A DNA stretch of 61,238 nucleotides from Thermoleophilia bacterium (lineage in GTDB: Bacteria; Actinomycetota; Thermoleophilia; Gaiellales; Gaiellaceae). The position numbers and the translations under genes were made by a program. Within the stretch, counting starts at the first letter, position 1. Each line of letters starts with the position of its first letter. Location of the stretch: the NCBI GenBank assembly GCA_025936995.1, contig JAICSH010000009.1, positions 1-61,238 on the forward strand. The letters run 5' to 3'. Below the pieces are notes generated by a model, which made no database searches, was not told the origin of the DNA, and saw only the letters and a program-made list of their open reading frames with translations. Shown here piece after piece: positions 32,939 through 39,861 of the stretch.

Positions 32939-33733
32939 ATGACGAGAGTGCGAATTGTCCAGATCGCCGCAGTGGGGGTTGCCCTGGCGGGCTGCGCGCT
33001 CTTCCTGCTGAATGTGCAGACGAGCGCGCATGCTTGGCGGCACACCAACCCGGCTGGCGCTCAGGGCGTGACCCGCAATATCCCTATCCCTGCGAAGCAG
33101 CCGGCTCGAGACGCCTCCGGATCAGCCGGTTGGTTCTGGGAGGAGGGAACACCGGGATGGCGCCCGGGGGAGCGGATCCAGGGATATCCCATTGCCGGGG
33201 CTACCGCGAAAGAGCTAGCAAGAGCCAGAACGTCGGCGGTTCGCTCCGGCCTTCAGTGGCCAGGCGTTCGAGTCGTCGATGCGGTCCACACCACGAGGCG
33301 CCGGTTTCTCGCAATTCTCGCCGCGCCGACGGCCAACGATCCCGCGCGCACGTGTCTCGGCGCGATGCTCGATGGAAACGCGAAGGTCGAGTGGCTATGC
33401 CCGGGCAGAAGCGGGCCGGGAAGCGATCTCGGGCACTCGCCCGCTCTGATCGCTGCGACGAGCCTCGACTGGCCGGTTGCACCCGGGACGGCGAGGAACA
33501 AACACCCGCTCGATCTCGTCGGCGTCGCGCGCGGTGACGTTCGCCGGATCGTCCTGAGCGCTCCCGGATTCCCGCCCAGCCCGATCTACGAGCGCGGCCA
33601 CACCTGGGGACAGTTCAATGCTGCCTGGATAGTCACCGACCGCAGCGCCAGACTGAGGATCTACGGGCAGTCCGGCCTGCTCGAAGTTGTTCGTCTCGCC
33701 ATCGGGCCGGGGCAAACGCGCGTCTTCCGCTGA
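32939..33733 (+). CDS. Exported or anchored protein of unknown function
   Basis: 264 residues from ATG 32939. The N-terminal helix (IVQIAAVGVALAGCALFLL) may be an anchor or, given AGC, a lipobox-like signal. The exterior part has WFWEEGTPGWRPGERIQGYP, a two-cysteine segment (TCLGAMLDGNAKVEWLC) and the C-terminal block shared with the remnant at 32199-32495. No known family recognised. Codon and base use look less GC-biased than the flanking chromosome, consistent with transfer. Confidence 0.62.
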   Translation: MTRVRIVQIAAVGVALAGCALFLLNVQTSAHAWRHTNPAGAQGVTRNIPIPAKQPARDASGSAGWFWEEGTPGWRPGERIQGYPIAGATAKELARARTSAVRSGLQWPGVRVVDAVHTTRRRFLAILAAPTANDPARTCLGAMLDGNAKVEWLCPGRSGPGSDLGHSPALIAATSLDWPVAPGTARNKHPLDLVGVARGDVRRIVLSAPGFPPSPIYERGHTWGQFNAAWIVTDRSARLRIYGQSGLLEVVRLAIGPGQTRVFR

Positions 33734-33905
33734 CGTACCTGCGCCGGCGTCCTCACGCCCGCGAACATGGCGAGACGCAGATACATCTCGATGCTCAGAT
33801 TGCCTCGCTAGACGGCAGCACTTTCAGAGTGCATCTGTGTCTCGCTGGCTAGTGAGGCAGATGGCGGCCCGAAACCGGCCGGCATCGCGGACGTTCGCGG
33901 AGTAG

Positions 33906-34124
33906 CTACGCGACGCTCAGTGTGAGCGTCTCGCGGGTGGCGTCGGGACCGATCGCGGCTCGTTCTTCGCTCGTGAGTGCGGCGAGCCATTCGTCGAGGG
34001 CGTCGCGGACGAGCTCGCGCGCTTCGTCGAGCGTGGGCGCGCAGGTGATCACGCCGGGCAGCTCCTCGATCGTCGCGCGCACCCAGCCCTGCTCGTCCGG
34101 CTCGAAGACGACATGCAGGTCCAT
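33906..34124 (-). CDS. hicB: HicB-like antitoxin
   Basis: 72 residues from ATG 34124. The partial RNase H-like HicB fold is seen as MDLHVVFEPDEQGWVRATIEELPGV followed by TCAPTLDEARELVRDALDEWL. No DNA-binding tail is present. It should neutralise HicA. A TACCCT hexamer ends six bases before the ATG, so it may be leaderless. Unusually, it is divergent from hicA instead of being downstream in one operon. Confidence 0.8.
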   Translation of the reverse strand: MDLHVVFEPDEQGWVRATIEELPGVITCAPTLDEARELVRDALDEWLAALTSEERAAIGPDATRETLTLSVA

Positions 34125-34170
34125 GCCCACAGGGTACTTCGACGCCGCCCGCCGCGGGATACTCCGGTCC

Positions 34171-34365
34171 GTGACGTCGCTTCGCGAGCTTGAGCGGCAC
34201 CTCGTGGCCAACGGCTGCGAACGGGTCCGCCACGGGTCGCGCCACGACGTTTGGCGAAGCCCGGAGGCGGAGCGGCCGGTGACCGTGCCGCGGCACCGCG
34301 AGATCCCGTTCGGGACCGCGCGGGCGATTTGCCGTCAGCTCCGGATTCCCGATCCGCCGCGCTGA
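34171..34365 (+). CDS. hicA: HicA-like mRNA interferase toxin
   Basis: 64 residues from GTG 34171. The dsRBD-like HicA fold is visible: SLRELERHLVANGCERVRHG, the catalytic-histidine segment GSRHDVWRS and VTVPRHREIPFGTARAICRQL. Predicted to cleave mRNA when free of HicB. GATACT ends seven bases before the GTG, giving a second leaderless-type promoter back to back with that of hicB (46 bases between starts). Confidence 0.8.
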   Translation: MTSLRELERHLVANGCERVRHGSRHDVWRSPEAERPVTVPRHREIPFGTARAICRQLRIPDPPR

Positions 34366-34371
34366 AACGGC

Positions 34372-34869
34372 TCAGATCTCGATGCCGAGGCCGCGCTCCG
34401 GGACGAGCTGGCGCTCGAGCTCCATCATCCGACGTAGCCGCACGAGACGGTCGGCGTCGACCTCGCGTTCGCTCGCTTCCAGCATGCGGACGCAGTCGAC
34501 GGCGGAGGCGACGGCAGGCCGCAGGCCGCGGCCGAGGTTCTCGCGTCCGGCGCGGCGGCGCAGATCGTCGTAGCCACGCGTCCCCCACGGCTCCGGCACG
34601 ATCCGCAGCTCGCCCGCGCGCGTCGACGCGGTCACCGGATCGGCCGAGGCAAGCTGGCCACCGTTCACCGGTGCCTCGAGCTGCTCGAGGGCGCGGGCGA
34701 GCCGGCGCAGGTTCTCTTCACGAAGCGAGGGGACGATGTCGAGCCCGCGCGTCGTCTCGCCGCTCCCGTTGACGACACGGGCGAAGCCGCCCACGACGAC
34801 GTAGCTCACGCGCTCACGGTCGAGCGCCACGAGGAGCGCGTAGGGATCGAACGGCGGCTGCTTGGTCAC
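34372..34869 (-). CDS. Nucleotidyltransferase-like protein (MNT/AbiEii-like)
   Basis: 165 residues. N-terminal VSYVVVGGFARVVNGSGETTRGLDIVPS matches the glycine-rich and acidic motifs of Pol-beta-type nucleotidyltransferases. The usual TRDxD first aspartate is glycine here, leaving one acidic residue. The rest is helical and Arg/Leu/Glu-rich. GTG start overlaps the stop of the XRE gene as GTGA. Such pairs often behave as toxin-antitoxin or defence modules, but that is inference. Confidence 0.65.
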   Translation of the reverse strand: MTKQPPFDPYALLVALDRERVSYVVVGGFARVVNGSGETTRGLDIVPSLREENLRRLARALEQLEAPVNGGQLASADPVTASTRAGELRIVPEPWGTRGYDDLRRRAGRENLGRGLRPAVASAVDCVRMLEASEREVDADRLVRLRRMMELERQLVPERGLGIEI

Positions 34870-35162
34870 GCCTGGCCCTCCAAACGCTCGAGAAGTGCCT
34901 GGACGCGCTGCTGGGGGGCCTCGAGCAGGCTCGTCTCCAGCTCGGCGTCAAGCGCGGGCGTCTCCTCCCGCTCGCCGATCTCGATCCTGAGGACGAAGCC
35001 GCACGCCTCCACGACCGCGCGGAGGTTCTCGAAGCTAGGCTCCTGGCCGCCAACCTCCCAGCGGGCGACCTGTGCGCGCTCACGGCCGAGCCGCGCCGCC
35101 AGCTCGCTCTGCGTCAGGCCGGCCCGCAGGCGCGCCTCGCGGATGATCTGCGCTGCCGTCAT
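34866..35162 (-). CDS. XRE-family HTH regulator
   Basis: 98 residues. A canonical Cro/C1 helix-turn-helix at about 4-57 (ARLRAGLTQSELAARLGRER, then VARWEVGGQEPSFENL), followed by a short helical tail. It probably represses its own promoter and may act as the antitoxin of the coupled nucleotidyltransferase. TAGAAT (35176-35171) ends eight bases before the ATG. Confidence 0.83.
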   Translation of the reverse strand: MTAAQIIREARLRAGLTQSELAARLGRERAQVARWEVGGQEPSFENLRAVVEACGFVLRIEIGEREETPALDAELETSLLEAPQQRVQALLERLEGQA

Positions 35163-35366
35163 CGCCGACGATTCTACCTCCGTGTTGACTCAGCAGCGCG
35201 TGGCTGATAAGTTACGCGCCTCAGGTCGGTACCGGAGCAGCAGCTCTCGCTCCCGCTGTTCGACCCGCAGCCGCCCGAGCCCCGCCCGGAGCCCGCGGCC
35301 GCCGAAGACCCGACGCCGCGTCCACCCGAGCCGCCGGCCGTCGACGAAGCGCCGCTCGCTCCCGGA

Positions 35367-35642
35367 TTGCTGACGACGTGCGAGACGGCCGCGCTCCTGC
35401 ACGTCCACCCGCGGACGGTTCAGCGCCTTGTCGAGCGTGGCCAGCTCGAGGCGATCCACCTCGGCACCGCCGTCCGCTTCGACCCGGGCGACGTTGCGGC
35501 GCTCACCGAGCGGGAGAAGCGGCAGCCGGCGGCAGCCCCTACCGCGCTCGCCGACCGCGTCCGCGCCTCACGCGGCTCCCGCGTCTCCTTCGCCGAGCGC
35601 CTACGCTCACGCCAGCATGAGCATCGAGCGGCTCAGGCGTAA
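35367..35642 (+). CDS. Probable excisionase, MerR/HTH_17 type
   Basis: 91 residues from TTG 35367. The winged helix starts at once: LTTCETAALLHVHPRTVQRLVERGQLEAIH-type, then VRFDPGDVAAL. A basic Arg/Ala tail follows. The frame is open back to 35211 and would add a proline-rich segment (QPPEPRPEPAAAEDPTP), but no ATG, GTG or TTG is found there. The position just before the integrase, with a 26-base overlap, suggests a directionality factor. Confidence 0.65.
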   Translation: MLTTCETAALLHVHPRTVQRLVERGQLEAIHLGTAVRFDPGDVAALTEREKRQPAAAPTALADRVRASRGSRVSFAERLRSRQHEHRAAQA

Positions 35643-36903
35643 GGACGGCAAAAGCGTCTACGTCGTCCGCTGGTACGAGAGCGGCCGTGGCAGCAGACGC
35701 CGCAAGCGCACCTTCGACCGGCGCCGCGACGCCGAGCTCTTCGAGGCCTCGCTTCGGCGGGCGCGGCAGCTGGGCCAGCTCGCCTCCGAGGTGATCGGCT
35801 CCAACGCGACGCTCGAGGAGTTCCTCGTCGAGTGGTGGGACACCTACGCCGTCACGCACCTGCGCCCGAACACGCTCGCCGGCTACACGACGCTGCTCGA
35901 CCGCTGGATCGTCCCCTACCTCGGCCGCAAACGCCTGCGCGAGATCACCCGCGAGACGATCGACGGCTACTGCGCCCAGCTACGGCTCGACGGCGCCGGC
36001 GTCCCAACCGTCAACCGAGCGCTCGGTCTGCTGCAGGGCGTCTTCCACCGCGCCGTCGAGTGGCGCCGCCTGGCCTGGAACCCGGTCCTCGGCACCCGCA
36101 GGCTCAGCCACAGCCGCGCCACCACCATCGACGCGCGGACGCCGGAGGTCGTCGAGGCGGTCCGCCGGCAGCTCGACCAGCAGAACGCGGCGCTCGTCAG
36201 CGTGCTCGCCTACGAGGGCCTGCGACCCGGCGAGGCGTACACACTCACCTGGGGCGACGTGCTCGACGACCGCGGCCGCGCTCGCAAGCGCCTCGTCGTG
36301 CGCACTGCGCTCTCCGACGGCGAGGTGACAACGCCGAAGTCGCAGCGGGCGCGAGAGCCCGAGTTCTTCACGCCCGTCGCGCGTGAGCTCGTCGCGCTCC
36401 ACCTCGCGCAGGGCCGCCCGCCCACCGACGCGCTCGTCTTCCCGGACGCCGCCGGCGGCCACCTGCGCCGCCAGAACTGGCGCCGCCGCGTCTGGATCCC
36501 CGCGCTCGAGCGCGCCGGCGTCCGCTACTTCCGCAGCTACGACCTCCGCCACACCTGCGCGACGCTGCTCCTGTACGAGGGCCGGACGCTGAACGAGGTC
36601 GCCGAGCACCTGGGCCACTCCGACCCAGGCTTCACCGCCCGCACCTACGCACACGTCATGCGCGACGCCTCACGCCGCCGCCGCGTCCCGATAACGCAGG
36701 CAATCCGCACGGCACGAGCCGCCGCCGCGCGTAGACCCCGCGTAGACCCCACGACGGAAAAGCGGCCCTCTGAGCAGAGCCGCTTCGACAAGAAATCCCT
36801 GCAAATCCGGAGAGCCGACGGGGAGACTCGAACTCCCGACCCCATCATTACGAGTGATGTGCTCTACCAGCTGAGCTACGTCGGCGGAGAGCGTCCAGTC
36901 TAG
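35617..36903 (+). CDS. Tyrosine integrase of the element
   Basis: 428 residues from ATG 35617; an earlier in-frame region to 35428 is antisense-like Arg/Ser-rich sequence and was dropped. An N-terminal arm-binding domain (about 1-50) and a SAM-like core-binding domain (about 65-150, LEEFLVEWWDTYAVTHLRPN) precede the catalytic domain. That domain has YEGLRPGEAY (first Arg), YDLRHTCATLLL (Arg/His region), HLGHSDP and the nucleophile in ARTYAHV. The last 30 residues are encoded by the att core and antisense to the tRNA, so they depend on integration. Confidence 0.9.
   Translation: MSIERLRRKDGKSVYVVRWYESGRGSRRRKRTFDRRRDAELFEASLRRARQLGQLASEVIGSNATLEEFLVEWWDTYAVTHLRPNTLAGYTTLLDRWIVPYLGRKRLREITRETIDGYCAQLRLDGAGVPTVNRALGLLQGVFHRAVEWRRLAWNPVLGTRRLSHSRATTIDARTPEVVEAVRRQLDQQNAALVSVLAYEGLRPGEAYTLTWGDVLDDRGRARKRLVVRTALSDGEVTTPKSQRAREPEFFTPVARELVALHLAQGRPPTDALVFPDAAGGHLRRQNWRRRVWIPALERAGVRYFRSYDLRHTCATLLLYEGRTLNEVAEHLGHSDPGFTARTYAHVMRDASRRRRVPITQAIRTARAAAARRPRVDPTTEKRPSEQSRFDKKSLQIRRADGETRTPDPIITSDVLYQLSYVGGERPV
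36729..36750 (+). repeat. Two perfect tandem 11-bp arm-type repeats (P side)
   Basis: GCGTAGACCCC occurs twice in tandem inside the integrase coding region, 62 bases before the att core. Copies near the other element end (32265-32286) have the same orientation. Confidence 0.6.
36813..36854. repeat. attR: 42-bp core within tRNA-Thr
   Basis: Perfect match to 32119-32160. It lies within the intact tRNA gene, from the acceptor 3' strand through the anticodon loop. Strand exchange must occur somewhere in these 42 bases. Confidence 0.88.
36814..36885 (-). tRNA. tRNA-Thr (anticodon CGT)
   Basis: A 72-base cloverleaf on the minus strand: acceptor GCCGACG/CGTCGGC, D arm GCTC...GAGC with AGCTGGTA, anticodon stem CATCA/TGATG with loop CTCGTAA, and T arm GGGAG/CTCCC with TTCGAGT. 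The anticodon CGT reads ACG (Thr). CCA is not encoded. The 3' part doubles as the element's attachment site. The integrase 3' end runs antisense across it. Confidence 0.93.
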
Positions 36904-38006
36904 CCCGAGCGATACGAGACCTTCTCGCGCCGGCCCGTCTCCCCTGAGCGGACAATCGCGTCGCAGATCTCGGAGGCGCGATAGCCGTCCTCGAAGTCGG
37001 CGCCGTACGGCGCGACCTCGTGCTCACCCGCCACCGCTGCGAGAAAGTGGTGGAGCTCGTGGACGAACGTGTCGCCCCAGCCGACGATGTGTCCCGGCGG
37101 CCACCAGTGCTCCCAGAACGGATGCTCGGCCTCGGAGACGAGCACCGTCTTGAAGCCTCTCGCGCGGTCGCCGTCGGCGCGAAAGACCTGCAGCTCGTTC
37201 AGCCGCTCCATGTCGAAGGCGAGCGAGCCCTTCGTGCCGTTGATCTCCCACTGGAACGCGTTGCGGCGCCCGTGGGCGAAGCGGGTCGCCTCGAGCGTGC
37301 CGACCGAGCCGTTCGCGAACCCGACCGCAGCCTCGACCGCGTCGTCGACCTTCCGCCCCGGCAGGAACGTGTGCGCGAAGCCGGAGACGGTCTCGATCTC
37401 GCCGTTGAGGAAGCGCGCGAGGTCGACGACGTGCGTCATCAGGTCGCCGAGCGCACCGGAGCCGGCCGCGTCCACGTCGAAGCGCCACGTGTCGAGCGAC
37501 GGGTCGTCGCCCCAGTCCTGCAGGTAGCGGCCGCGGAAGTGGCGCACCTCGCCGAGCTCGCCCGCCTCCACCATCTCGCGGGCGAGCCGCACCGCCGGGA
37601 CGAACCGGTAGTTGAACGCGCACATGTGCTTGACCCCGGTCCCGGCGACCGCCTTCCAGATCTCGTAGCTCTCTCCCGCGTCGCGACCCAGCGGCTTCTC
37701 GCAGACGACGTGCTTGCCGGCCCGCGCTGCGGCGATCGTCGGCTCGGCGTGCAGCGAGTTCGGGCCACCGTTGTCGAAGAGCCCGATCCGCTCGTCCGCG
37801 ACGAGGTCGCGCCAGTCGGTGGTCGCGTACTCCCACCCGAAGCGGCGCGCGGCCCCGCCGACGGCCTCCTCGTCACGGCCCGCGATCCCGATCAGCTCTG
37901 GCTCGAGCGGCGGCGGCCACGTGATGTAGGAGATCTTCCGGAACGCGTTCGAATGGGCCTTGCCCATGAACGCGTAGCCGAGCATCCCCACGCCGATCCT
38001 CGCCAC
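36900..38006 (-). CDS. Gfo/Idh/MocA oxidoreductase (first)
   Basis: 368 residues from GTG 38006. NAD(P)-binding fold with GVGMLGYAFMGKAHSNAF and the EKPLGRD motif near residue 97 (the lysine is the family's general catalytic residue). A C-terminal beta-sheet domain contains GDLMTHVVDLARFL. Probably oxidises a sugar, inositol or derivative; substrate unknown. The start lies seven bases after TACTAT. The stop overlaps the integrase stop region, so the two genes are convergent. Confidence 0.87.
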   Translation of the reverse strand: MARIGVGMLGYAFMGKAHSNAFRKISYITWPPPLEPELIGIAGRDEEAVGGAARRFGWEYATTDWRDLVADERIGLFDNGGPNSLHAEPTIAAARAGKHVVCEKPLGRDAGESYEIWKAVAGTGVKHMCAFNYRFVPAVRLAREMVEAGELGEVRHFRGRYLQDWGDDPSLDTWRFDVDAAGSGALGDLMTHVVDLARFLNGEIETVSGFAHTFLPGRKVDDAVEAAVGFANGSVGTLEATRFAHGRRNAFQWEINGTKGSLAFDMERLNELQVFRADGDRARGFKTVLVSEAEHPFWEHWWPPGHIVGWGDTFVHELHHFLAAVAGEHEVAPYGADFEDGYRASEICDAIVRSGETGRREKVSYRSG

Positions 38007-38013
38007 GTGGGCG

Positions 38014-38019
38014 ATAGTA
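38014..38019 (-). promoter_or_regulatory. -10 hexamer of the first Gfo/Idh/MocA gene
   Basis: TACTAT on the minus strand ends seven bases before the GTG at 38006. It sits in a small palindrome (GTAC) between two divergent genes only 18 bases apart, so the promoters must overlap. Confidence 0.45.
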
Positions 38020-38024
38020 CGCGC

Positions 38025-39002
38025 GTGGGTGCGCAGGTGAAGTGGGGCATCGTCTCCACGGCTGACATCAACTCGAAGGTGATTCCCGGCGCGCACGAGT
38101 CGGACAAGGTCGAGCTCGTGGCGGTGGCCAGCCGCGACCGCGCGCGCGCCGAGGCGTACGCACGCGAGTGGGAGATCCCACACGCCTACGGCTCCTACGA
38201 CGGGCTGCTCGCCGACCCCCAGATCGAGGCCGTCTACATCTCGCTGCCCAACACGCTGCACGCGGAGTGGTCGATCAAGGCGGTCGAGGCGGGCAAGCAC
38301 GTGCTCTGCGAGAAGCCCTTCACGCGACATCCGGACGAGGTCGACGCCGCGTTCGACGCCGCCGAGCGGAACGGCCGGCTGCTGAGCGAGGCGTTCATGT
38401 ACCGCCACAACCCGCAGACCGCGAAGCTCGTGGAGCTCGTGCGGGAGGGCGCGATCGGCGAGCTGCGGCTCGTCCGCTCCGCGTTCTCCTACGGGCTGTA
38501 CGACGAGGAGAACATCCGCCTCCGCACCGACGTCGAGGGCGGCGCCCTGATGGACGTCGGCTGTTACAACGTCTCGGGGTCGCGCCTGCTCGCCGGCGAG
38601 CCGGAGCGGGTCTGGGGCGAGGCGTGGTACGGACCTTCGGGGACGGACTGGGTCTTCACCGGCACGCTGCGCTTCCCCGGGGACGTCATCGCCACCTTCG
38701 ATTGCGGCACCGCCCTCGCGTCGCGCGACGAGCTGGAGGCGATCGGCAGCGAAGGCTCGCTCTTCCTCGACGACCCCTGGCACTGCAACCGGCCGGTGAT
38801 CGAGGTGCGGCGCGACGACGAGGCCGTCGAGCGCATCGAGCTCGAACCCGCCGACTCGTACCGCCTCGAGCTCGAGAATCTGAGCGACGCGATCCGCGGC
38901 GAGGCCGAGCTGCTGCTCGGGCGGCAGGACGCCCTCGCCCAGGCGCGGACGCTCGGGGCGCTGCACCGCTCGGCGACGGAGCACGAGCCCGTGTCGGTGT
39001 GA
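38025..39002 (+). CDS. Gfo/Idh/MocA oxidoreductase (second)
   Basis: 325 residues from GTG 38025 (GTG 38037 also possible). N-terminal VKWGIVSTADINSKVIPG is the dinucleotide-binding start, and the catalytic EKPFTRHPDEVD follows near residue 97. The substrate domain has GGALMDVGCYNVSGSRLL. It resembles trimeric dihydrodiol/xylose dehydrogenase-like members, so a pentose or hexose substrate is plausible. Overlaps the cupin gene as GTGA. Confidence 0.86.
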   Translation: MGAQVKWGIVSTADINSKVIPGAHESDKVELVAVASRDRARAEAYAREWEIPHAYGSYDGLLADPQIEAVYISLPNTLHAEWSIKAVEAGKHVLCEKPFTRHPDEVDAAFDAAERNGRLLSEAFMYRHNPQTAKLVELVREGAIGELRLVRSAFSYGLYDEENIRLRTDVEGGALMDVGCYNVSGSRLLAGEPERVWGEAWYGPSGTDWVFTGTLRFPGDVIATFDCGTALASRDELEAIGSEGSLFLDDPWHCNRPVIEVRRDDEAVERIELEPADSYRLELENLSDAIRGEAELLLGRQDALAQARTLGALHRSATEHEPVSV

Positions 39003-39454
39003 CCCCGGACGAGGCGCGCGAGCGGGCCGCAGCGATGCTGGCTGACGCGGGCATCGTCCTCACGCCGGCCGAGCGCGGGCAGATCGAGGTGGCCGATCTC
39101 GGGCTCGGCGAGCTCGAACGCACCGGGCTGCAGATCCTCACGTACGTGAACACCGAGCGCGTCTGCGCGAAGGAGCTCGTGCTCTTCCCGCACCAGGTCT
39201 TCCCCGAGCACCGTCATCCGCCGGTCGGCGACGATCCCGGGAAGGAGGAGACCTTCCGCTGCCGCGCCGGCTCGGTCGTCCTCTGGGTCGACGGGGTCGG
39301 CGAGGTCGAGCTCGGGCCGGGCGACCAGCTCACGATCCCGCCGGACACGCTGCACCGGTTCCGGGCCGGAGCGCGAGGAGCCGTCGTCTCCGAGTTCTCG
39401 ACGCGCAGCCGCGACGAGACGGACGTGTTCAGCGATCCGCGGATCGTCCGATAG
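38999..39454 (+). CDS. D-lyxose ketol-isomerase-like cupin
   Basis: 151 residues from GTG 38999. Matches the lyxose isomerase cupin family: KELVLFPHQVFPEHRHPPV supplies the metal histidines, GKEETFRCRAGSVVLWVDG adds the glutamate, and LTIPPDTLHRFRAG gives the last histidine. Would interconvert D-lyxose and D-xylulose or D-mannose and D-fructose. Coupling to the oxidoreductase and nearness to the xylose genes favour pentose use. The 3' end overlaps the next gene by 26 bases. Confidence 0.82.
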   Translation: MTPDEARERAAAMLADAGIVLTPAERGQIEVADLGLGELERTGLQILTYVNTERVCAKELVLFPHQVFPEHRHPPVGDDPGKEETFRCRAGSVVLWVDGVGEVELGPGDQLTIPPDTLHRFRAGARGAVVSEFSTRSRDETDVFSDPRIVR

Positions 39455-39815
39455 CGGCCAACGCGAGCGCTTCGTCCTCTTCGCCCGGCAGGCCGCTGAC
39501 CCCGACGGCGCCCACGCGCTTCTCGCCCTCGAACACGGCCACCCCGCCGAGAAAGAACGTGAAGAACGGATCGAAGCTCGCGCGCTCGACCGGGTCGTCC
39601 TTCACCTTCTCCGCCAGCCCGCGGGTAGTGGGCGCGTCGCTGCGCGCTGCCGTGTACGCCTTCCGTTGCGCGTTCAGCCGCGTGTCCGGCGCTGCGCCGT
39701 CCATCGTCGCAGCACACACGATCTCGCCGTGCGCGTCGGCCACGAATACCGAGACGGGCCCGGACGCGTTCTCGACGACGTAGTCGACGATCGCGCGGGC
39801 GTGCTCCAGTCTCAT
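39429..39815 (-). CDS. GlcG/HbpS-like heme-binding domain protein
   Basis: 128 residues. Single GlcG (DUF336) domain: VSVFVADAHGEIVCAATMDG, TRLNAQRKAYTAARSDAPT and the ending FLGGVAVFEGEKRVGAVGVSGLPGEEDEALA. Relatives bind heme or accompany glycolate or propanediol use; the role here is unknown. No signal peptide. ATG 39815 lies six bases after TAGCAT (39827-39822). Confidence 0.82.
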   Translation of the reverse strand: MRLEHARAIVDYVVENASGPVSVFVADAHGEIVCAATMDGAAPDTRLNAQRKAYTAARSDAPTTRGLAEKVKDDPVERASFDPFFTFFLGGVAVFEGEKRVGAVGVSGLPGEEDEALALAAIGRSADR

Positions 39816-39821
39816 GCGGAG

Positions 39822-39827
39822 ATGCTA
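39822..39827 (-). promoter_or_regulatory. -10 hexamer of the GlcG-like gene
   Basis: TAGCAT on the minus strand, six bases before the ATG at 39815; no Shine-Dalgarno, so a leaderless start is likely. Confidence 0.42.
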
Positions 39828-39861
39828 ATGCCCCTGCAAGGCAGCTAGATTGGGTCGCCGG

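Larger units (their letters stand above)
32119..36854. mobile_element. Integrated element at tRNA-Thr (4.7 kb)
   Basis: Bounded by a perfect 42-bp direct repeat (32119-32160 and 36813-36854) that is the 3' part of tRNA-Thr(CGT). The intact tRNA stays at the right end beside the integrase, and a tRNA remnant marks the left end. Cargo, left to right: LspA-like gene with paralogue remnant, exported unknown protein, divergent hicB/hicA, nucleotidyltransferase and XRE pair, probable excisionase, tyrosine integrase. No replication, transfer or capsid gene is visible, so it needs outside help to move or is a remnant of something larger. Confidence 0.85.

Noticed and set aside
33734-33905. Small gene between the exported protein and hicB
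   Set aside because: Open stretches there are Arg/Ser-rich without a ribosome site, -10 or motif; treated as spacer.
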